A stretch of DNA of 64,000 nucleotides, taken from contig NZ_JAKIKW010000015.1 in assembly GCF_023283945.1 (NCBI RefSeq), forward strand, positions 62,001-126,000. Direction: 5' to 3'. Positions 59,111 through 64,000 of this stretch are shown one piece after another. Under the pieces are notes generated by a model. It had not been told where the DNA came from, ran no database searches, and was given only the letters and a program-made list of their open reading frames with translations. A program made the position numbers and the translations under genes. Within the stretch, counting starts at the first letter, position 1. Each line of letters begins with the position of its first letter. This DNA is from Shewanella gelidimarina (GTDB lineage: Bacteria; Pseudomonadota; Gammaproteobacteria; Enterobacterales; Shewanellaceae).

Positions 59111-60736
59111 TTATGCAATAAGGAGCTCATAAACAGGCTGAGTAATAAAATCAACCAGCTCATCGGCAGTAGTCGTCTGATCAAGAATAACCGCGGCTTC
59201 GGTAAAGCGACCATGAGTGAATCTATCTGCCCCCACCTCCTCTTTAACCTGAGCCAGCTCCTGAACCAACATATCTTTAAACAAAGATTTGGTGACTAAT
59301 GTGCCATTGGATAACTTCTGTTGATGCTTAATCCACTGCCAAATCGAAGTGCGAGAAATTTCAGCCGTGGCAGCATCTTCCATTAACCCATATATCGGGA
59401 CACAACCATTACCGTTGATCCATGCCTCTATATAGCGCAATGCAATACGAATATTGCGGCGCATCCCATCTTCTGTTCGCTCACCTTTGCAGGCTGATAA
59501 CAGTTCATGAGCCAATATTGGCGCATCGACATCGCGAGTGATATGCAACTGATTAACATGATCATCTCCAATATACTGATTGAAAACTTCCATGGCAGTA
59601 TCAGCCAAACCTGGATGGGCCACCCAAGTGCCATCGTGACCATTCCGTGCTTCAAGCTGTTTGTCTTGACGTACTTTATCTAGGATCTGTTGATTGGCTA
59701 TGGGATCTTTTGCAGGAATAAACGCAGCCATGCCGCCCATCGCTAACGCGCCACGTTTATGACACGTTTTAACCAATAAGCGCGAGTAGGCACTCAGAAA
59801 GGGGGTATCCATGGTCACTGATTGTCTGTCGGGCAATATACGGTCACTATGGTTATTCAGTGTTTTTATATAGCTGAAGATATAGTCCCAACGCCCGCAG
59901 TTAAGCGCCACAATGTTTGAGCGTAATTCATATAAAATTTCATCCATCTCAAATACAGCAGGTAGGGTTTCTATCAAACAAGTGCATTTAATCGTGCCAG
60001 GTTGTAGACAAAAACGCTCCTCTACAAACGCAAATACCCTTGCCCACCAACGCGCTTCTAAATGGCTTTCAAGTTTAGGAATATAGAAGTACGGGCCACT
60101 CCCCTTACTTAGCAACTGACGATAGTTATTATAAAAATAGACACAAAAGTCGAACAGAGCCGCAGGGATCGCTTGCTCAGCATAGCTTACGTGTTTCTCT
60201 AACATGTGCAGCCCACGTACACGACAAATCAACACCGCAGGATCAGCAGCTAACGTATATGATTTACCCGTTTCTGCAGAGGTATAACTAATGTCACCGC
60301 TAATGGCATCACGTAAATTAATCTGGCCTTCAATCACCTTGTCCCAGCTTGGGGCAAGTGAATCTTCAAAATCAGCCATAAACACTTTTGCATTGGCATT
60401 AAGTGCGTTAATCACCATTTTACGTTCGACCGGCCCCGTTATTTCAACGCGCCTATCTTGCAAGTCGTGGGGGATCCCTCTGATCTTCCAGTCACTTTCT
60501 CGAACGGCTTTAGTCTGTTCAATGAAATCAGGCAACTGACCTTTATCGACAAGCCCTTGCTTTATCTTTCGGTTGGCGAGTAATGTCGGTACATCGTTAG
60601 CAAAGTGCTTACAGAGTGTTTTAAGTAAACTTAACGCACCTTCTGTTAATACCGTTTCTTGTCCACTGACAGTACTAGCGGTAATCACAAGTTTATCTTC
60701 AACAAGGCTATTATCAATTGTGATCTGTTCTGCCAT
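59111..60736 (-). CDS. aceB: malate synthase A
   Basis: 541 residues, start at the ATG of 60736 (GGAGA eight bases upstream; an upstream TTG-started frame adds five residues and is not needed). Condenses glyoxylate and acetyl-CoA to malate in the glyoxylate shunt. Motifs: MADFEDSLAPSWDKVIEGQINL, CLIETLPAVFEMDEILYELRSN with the catalytic Glu, the Mg ligand in GRWDYIFSYIKT, and the catalytic Asp in LMEDAATAEISRTSIWQW. Isocitrate lyase (aceA) is not next to it in this window. Confidence 0.98.
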   Translation of the reverse strand: MAEQITIDNSLVEDKLVITASTVSGQETVLTEGALSLLKTLCKHFANDVPTLLANRKIKQGLVDKGQLPDFIEQTKAVRESDWKIRGIPHDLQDRRVEITGPVERKMVINALNANAKVFMADFEDSLAPSWDKVIEGQINLRDAISGDISYTSAETGKSYTLAADPAVLICRVRGLHMLEKHVSYAEQAIPAALFDFCVYFYNNYRQLLSKGSGPYFYIPKLESHLEARWWARVFAFVEERFCLQPGTIKCTCLIETLPAVFEMDEILYELRSNIVALNCGRWDYIFSYIKTLNNHSDRILPDRQSVTMDTPFLSAYSRLLVKTCHKRGALAMGGMAAFIPAKDPIANQQILDKVRQDKQLEARNGHDGTWVAHPGLADTAMEVFNQYIGDDHVNQLHITRDVDAPILAHELLSACKGERTEDGMRRNIRIALRYIEAWINGNGCVPIYGLMEDAATAEISRTSIWQWIKHQQKLSNGTLVTKSLFKDMLVQELAQVKEEVGADRFTHGRFTEAAVILDQTTTADELVDFITQPVYELLIA

Positions 60737-60888
60737 AAACTTTATCTCCAAACTGTATCGCCAGTATGTTTGCTTTAAGAAACCATCGCCTACAGTGGTG
60801 TATGTAGTGCGGCTTCAATTATGTAGGGATTAATTCTCTCTTGAATAGAAAATCGCTGCCGAACAAAAAACATACTTAGGGGTATATA

Positions 60889-60936
60889 CCCAAATGACCT
60901 CGAAATGCTGACTCCTGTATTTCGAGGTCATTTGGG
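60889..60936. repeat. 48-bp near-perfect palindromic repeat
   Basis: CCCAAATGACCTCGAAAT (60889-60906) and its exact reverse complement (60919-60936) with a 12-base loop. The arm sequence resembles short palindromic repeats common in Shewanella/Vibrio intergenic DNA, from memory. It lies 153 bases upstream of aceB, in its leader. Confidence 0.8.
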
Positions 60937-62144
60937 TTTATGTCGTTATTTGCAACAAAAGCTAACGATAAACCGCGACTGATGCAAGTAAGCCCTAGTT
61001 CGACAACAACTCAAAAGAGGATTGAAATCGCATCTGCAACATGGTTATCTATAGCACTAATAGCCATAAATACCAATTAATAACAACAACTTAACTCAGC
61101 GTGGCATTTGTGTGAGTTCAAAAGTAAAGACGTGTAAGACCAGTTGACCAAGCAAGCTCGCTAGAATTACATTCCGTAAATTAATTACGACATGTAAACC
61201 ATTTAATACGGTTACCATCAAGCATGAAAATATCGCGGATATCGGAAAGCGTTTACACTTCTCTTTGGCGTTAATCAAATAAACTCTTAATTACCAGCAA
61301 GTTAAAAATATAGCGAATAACCACCGATGTAAACAACTGTTTTAATTTGACGTTTACGTTAAGTAGAAGTTAAGAGTTTGAGTGTTAACAACTCAGACCG
61401 AGGGTGAATAGTGACTAACATCACAAAAAACATTGGTTTTATGTTAACTTTTTTTGAAATTATGACTTAAACCAAACCAATACCCCCATTTACAGGTCTG
61501 TATTTGCGCAAGGCTTATCATACCCTCTCGGCCGAGCCACTCAATTTTACAATGCAAAAATTTGTAATCAGTCAATTGGTGGCCCGCCATTATTGAGAGC
61601 GGCAGGTTTTAACCAAAGGTATAGGCTGCTCCGTTGCGGATATCAAGATATCGAGCAATTCATCGATAAAGCTATTGAGTATTGCTACAACGACTCAGAA
61701 ATAAATCAATACTCCATTGCACCAATAATCAATAGCCATTGCTTTAACTGCAGCAAAACGACATCTGTTGAGGCTTATTCATACAAAAGCTACGGAATAA
61801 GCTAAAGACAACAAACCACAGCAGCTCCCAATCGCTTCAAAAAACAATAAAACTATTAATTTCAATACAATATGGATTAATACATCTTCATTTATCTTGT
61901 TAACTAAATATTTTTCAGCCCCATTTAAATGCAGCATCGACGCACTACACCCAAGAAAAATACTAATGCAAATGAACTAATTACCGGTTTACCACTCAAT
62001 ATAAACAGCTTATGTAGCCTCAGTGTTAAAACCGAGAAACAACATAGATTAGCAACCTGAGCAAACTCTGCGACAATAGCCCTTGTCAGATAGGGGATTG
62101 CTTGGGTATTATGGCCGACAGATTTTGATGAAGTAGCGCATTCA
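60937..62144. other. 1.2-kb AT-rich region without recognised gene
   Basis: No convincing CDS on either strand; the 70-codon plus-strand frame at 61593-61805 begins at TTG without a ribosome-binding site and contains Cys pairs but no family pattern. A CRP-like site at 61410 suggests a promoter in the middle. The terminal part holds the bamE promoter. Confidence 0.45.
61410..61425. promoter_or_regulatory. CRP-like site
   Basis: AGTGACTAACATCACA differs from TGTGA-N6-TCACA by the first base only. It lies far from both aceB (about 675 bases) and bamE (about 720 bases). The regulated transcript is unknown. Confidence 0.35.
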
Positions 62145-62642
62145 ATGACAATTAAAAAAAGAAGTCTTACCCTTTTGGGCGCTGCTGCGCTCTCACTATC
62201 GCTAAGTGGCTGTGGTGTATTCGACTATTTAATCTACAAGCCTGACATTCCACAAGGTAACTACATGGAAGACCAGCAAGTAGAAAAGCTGCGTATTGAC
62301 ATGACTAAAGAGCAGGTTGAGTACGTATTAGGCCGCCCTGTTTTACGTGATAGTTTTTCAGACGATACTTGGTACTACGTCTACCACTATAAAAGTGGCC
62401 GCGATGCTAGCATCATCCATAAAGAGCTGATCATTAACTTTAATGGCGATGTGCTATCTGAAGTGAAAGGTGACTATGATTTGAGTGAAGAGTTTAATAC
62501 TCCACTTGAAGAGAGCAAGCTACCTGAAGTTAATATGCCAGAAGGCGAACCTCTGATCCCAGAGCAACGTCCTCAAGCCGTGCCTTTAGTTGAAGAGCAA
62601 GAAACTCAACCAGAGTCGCTATCAGAGAAAAACTTCGAATAA
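62145..62642 (+). CDS. bamE: outer-membrane assembly lipoprotein BamE
   Basis: 165 residues. Lipoprotein signal with lipobox LSGC, then the SmpA/OmlA fold: QGNYMEDQQVEKLRIDMTKEQVEYVLGRPVLRDSFSDDTWYYVYHYK. The C-terminal tail is acidic and Pro/Glu/Gln-rich (LPEVNMPEGEPLIPEQRPQ), longer than the E. coli protein (113 residues). Subunit of the BAM complex. It runs towards rnfH-ratA, the usual order with smpB. Confidence 0.95.
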   Translation: MTIKKRSLTLLGAAALSLSLSGCGVFDYLIYKPDIPQGNYMEDQQVEKLRIDMTKEQVEYVLGRPVLRDSFSDDTWYYVYHYKSGRDASIIHKELIINFNGDVLSEVKGDYDLSEEFNTPLEESKLPEVNMPEGEPLIPEQRPQAVPLVEEQETQPESLSEKNFE

Positions 62643-62685
62643 TTGGAGTGTTAGCTCAGCCCTGCTGAGCTTACAACAGATATTA

Positions 62686-62724
62686 AAAATGCGAGCCTCT
62701 TTTAAAGAGACTCGCATTTTTGTT
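62686..62724 (+). terminator. intrinsic terminator of bamE
   Basis: AAAATGCGAG (62686-62695) pairs with CTCGCATTTT (62711-62720), with inner CTCTTT/AAAGAG pairing, then TGTTTT. A second small hairpin (GCTCAGC/GCTGAGC, near 62653-62670) precedes it. Confidence 0.85.
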
Positions 62725-62805
62725 TTAGGGCTATAACCTTTTAAAGCAGCAACTGACTCAATTCATCGTGTAACAACAAAATAGCGCAGAGTAACAAAAG
62801 TCCCT

Positions 62806-63138
62806 TTACAGCTTGGCGCCGGTGATCTTATTCACTCGCCCTTCGTCTTTCGCTTTTTCTGCACGTTTACGACGCACATCTTTAGGATCAGCGATAAGTG
62901 CTCGGTAGATCTCAACCCGCTGCCCAGGTTGCAGTACTTCAGAGTGTTTAACTGAACGACTAAAAATACCTAACTTAACCGTTTCTAAGTCAATTTCAGG
63001 GAAATAGCGCTGCATATCACTTTGCTTCACCGCATCAATACACGTGGTACCAGGTTCAATGTTCACTTTAATCCGCTTTTGCTGTTGCGGTAGAGCATAG
63101 ATAATTTCAACCGTAAACTGACCTTGTTCCGTATTCAT
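62806..63138 (-). CDS. rnfH: RnfH family ubiquitin-fold protein
   Basis: 110 residues. Beta-grasp protein beginning MNTEQGQFTVEIIYALPQQQ, with LGIFSRSVKHSEVLQPGQRVEIYRAL; the basic tail RKRAEKAKDEGRVNKITGAKL is typical of the RnfH/UPF0125 family. Its role is not established. It overlaps ratA by ATGA (63135-63138). Confidence 0.92.
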   Translation of the reverse strand: MNTEQGQFTVEIIYALPQQQKRIKVNIEPGTTCIDAVKQSDMQRYFPEIDLETVKLGIFSRSVKHSEVLQPGQRVEIYRALIADPKDVRRKRAEKAKDEGRVNKITGAKL

Positions 63139-63566
63139 GTGTAAATCACCTTAGCGCGACGAGTAAATGCCGTCACCATAGAAGACATTAATTCTTTAAA
63201 CACCTTACCAAATGCCAAGTCCGCTATCGGGCTAGAAAACTCAAAACTGAGTTCAAAATCGACTTTACAGGCATCTTCCGCTAACTCAGTAAACGTCCAC
63301 TCACCAATCAATTCTTTAAAGGGGCCATTTTCTAACTGCAGCTTAATACTCTTGCCCGCAACAACCTGATTGCGAGTGGTAAATGTTTTACTTATCCCCG
63401 CTTTAGCCACATCAACCGAGGCCACCATCGTTGTGCCATCAAACTCCAACACCTTGCCACCCACACAACCTGGCAAGAACTCTTTATAAGATTCGACATC
63501 ATTGACTAAGTCATACATCTGCATCGCACTAAAACGAACTAATACATTGCGGGAAATTTGCGGCAT
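63135..63566 (-). CDS. ratA: RatA-family START/cyclase protein
   Basis: 143 residues, start at the ATG of 63566, matching E. coli RatA (MPQISRNVLVRFSAMQMYDL); a 29-residue upstream extension has no ribosome-binding site and unlike content. START/polyketide-cyclase fold (VNDVESYKEFLPGCVGGKVLEF). In E. coli RatA inhibits 70S association; related proteins bind quinones (Coq10). The toxin label is therefore not certain. It is paired with rnfH, and smpB lies divergently 193 bases upstream. Confidence 0.93.
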   Translation of the reverse strand: MPQISRNVLVRFSAMQMYDLVNDVESYKEFLPGCVGGKVLEFDGTTMVASVDVAKAGISKTFTTRNQVVAGKSIKLQLENGPFKELIGEWTFTELAEDACKVDFELSFEFSSPIADLAFGKVFKELMSSMVTAFTRRAKVIYT

Positions 63567-63758
63567 TGATGATTGATACTCAAAATATAAACAGGATTGC
63601 TGAATTTTAACATGCCTACAAAAAAACGCATCTTTGACACGCTTAACCTTCATTAAGTGCTTAAAAAGCAGACAAACGCATCAGTGAATCCATAAATAAC
63701 CGAATATTTTGGCTTCGCCAATTCCAAATTGAGCTTGCCTGCGTATAATAGCCAGCCT

Positions 63759-64000
63759 ATGGCTAAGAAAAACGCAAAAAACTCAAAGAACACTTCCGCT
63801 TCAATCGCCCGTAATAAACGCGCGACTTTTGACTATAAGTTTGAAGAGAAGATGGAAGCAGGCCTATCTCTAATGGGATGGGAAGTTAAGTCTATTCGTA
63901 TGGGCAAGGTTAACTTGTCTGAAAGCTACGTATTTCTAAGAGAAGGCGAAGCCTTTCTTTTTGGTTGTACTATCGCGCCACTCAACACCGCCTCGACTCA
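63759..64000 (+). CDS. smpB: SsrA-binding protein SmpB, N-terminal part (3' end outside window)
   Basis: ATG at 63759; 80 codons are visible before the window ends. [20 protein letters not shown] and [16 protein letters not shown] are the SmpB signature. It binds tmRNA and delivers it to stalled ribosomes (trans-translation); the tmRNA gene (ssrA) usually follows and may lie just beyond the window. Divergent from ratA. Confidence 0.97.
   Translation, partial: MAKKNAKNSKNTSASIARNKRATFDYKFEEKMEAGLSLMGWEVKSIRMGKVNLSESYVFLREGEAFLFGCTIAPLNTAST

Noticed and set aside
61593..61805. 70-codon frame with two Cys pairs in the aceB-bamE gap
   Set aside because: TTG start without ribosome-binding site and no family pattern; kept only as a note.
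1..64000. tRNA or rRNA genes, complete insertion sequences, prophage
   Set aside because: I saw none on reading both strands; only an IS110 fragment and short inverted-repeat elements are present.

Overview
The window is a stretch of a gammaproteobacterial chromosome that looks like Shewanella or a close relative. Reasons: housekeeping gene order (purL-mltF-tadA, guaB-guaA divergent from xseA, the der-bamB-yfgM-hisS-ispG-rodZ-pilW-rlmN block, ratA-rnfH-bamE-smpB), a cydA-cydB-cydX oxidase operon, several small Shewanella/Vibrio-type hypothetical families, and moderate G+C. The genus is inferred from protein resemblance, not from any search.

Layout. 1-2.8 kb: putrescine synthesis from agmatine (aguA, cut by the window edge, and aguB) with a lone PotF-like binding protein between them. 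3.3-9.1 kb: accessory material, namely an HNH endonuclease-like gene and a four-gene, translationally coupled minus-strand operon (lipoprotein, 865-residue membrane protein, two small single-TM proteins) that I do not recognise. 9.7-19.1 kb: small conserved proteins, a TetR-controlled RND efflux pair with palindromic operators, and a chemoreceptor. 19.6-22.5 kb: cytochrome bd oxidase including the 38-residue CydX. 23.1-23.4 kb: a compact free-standing plus-strand transcription unit (promoter, nested RNA structure, 25-codon ORF, strong terminator). 23.7-37 kb: purine and translation genes with an acyltransferase. 37-39.2 kb: a gene-poor patch of decayed repeats with an IS110-type transposase fragment. 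39.2-48.1 kb: the conserved der-to-rlmN block (ribosome assembly, outer-membrane assembly, translocon, histidyl-tRNA, isoprenoids, cell shape, pili, rRNA methylation). 48.4-53.6 kb: a CNNM/CBS transporter-like protein, a 5'-nucleotidase family protein preceded directly by a short inverted-repeat element, two tandem acetyltransferases and small proteins. 54.2-55.3 kb: a chromosomal ParA/ribbon-helix-helix-like pair. 55.5-60.7 kb: mtfA, an NTF2-like secreted protein, an HDOD-GAF protein and malate synthase. 60.7-62.1 kb: long non-coding region. 62.1-64 kb: bamE, rnfH, ratA and the start of smpB.

Most promising for something undescribed: (1) the structured RNA/25-codon ORF at 23126-23408, whose 5' leader can form two mutually exclusive structures, one hiding the ribosome-binding site; (2) the four-gene envelope operon at 4918-9072; (3) the two related inverted-repeat elements at 32235 and 49626, the second ending exactly at a start codon; (4) the chromosomal ParA plus partner cassette.
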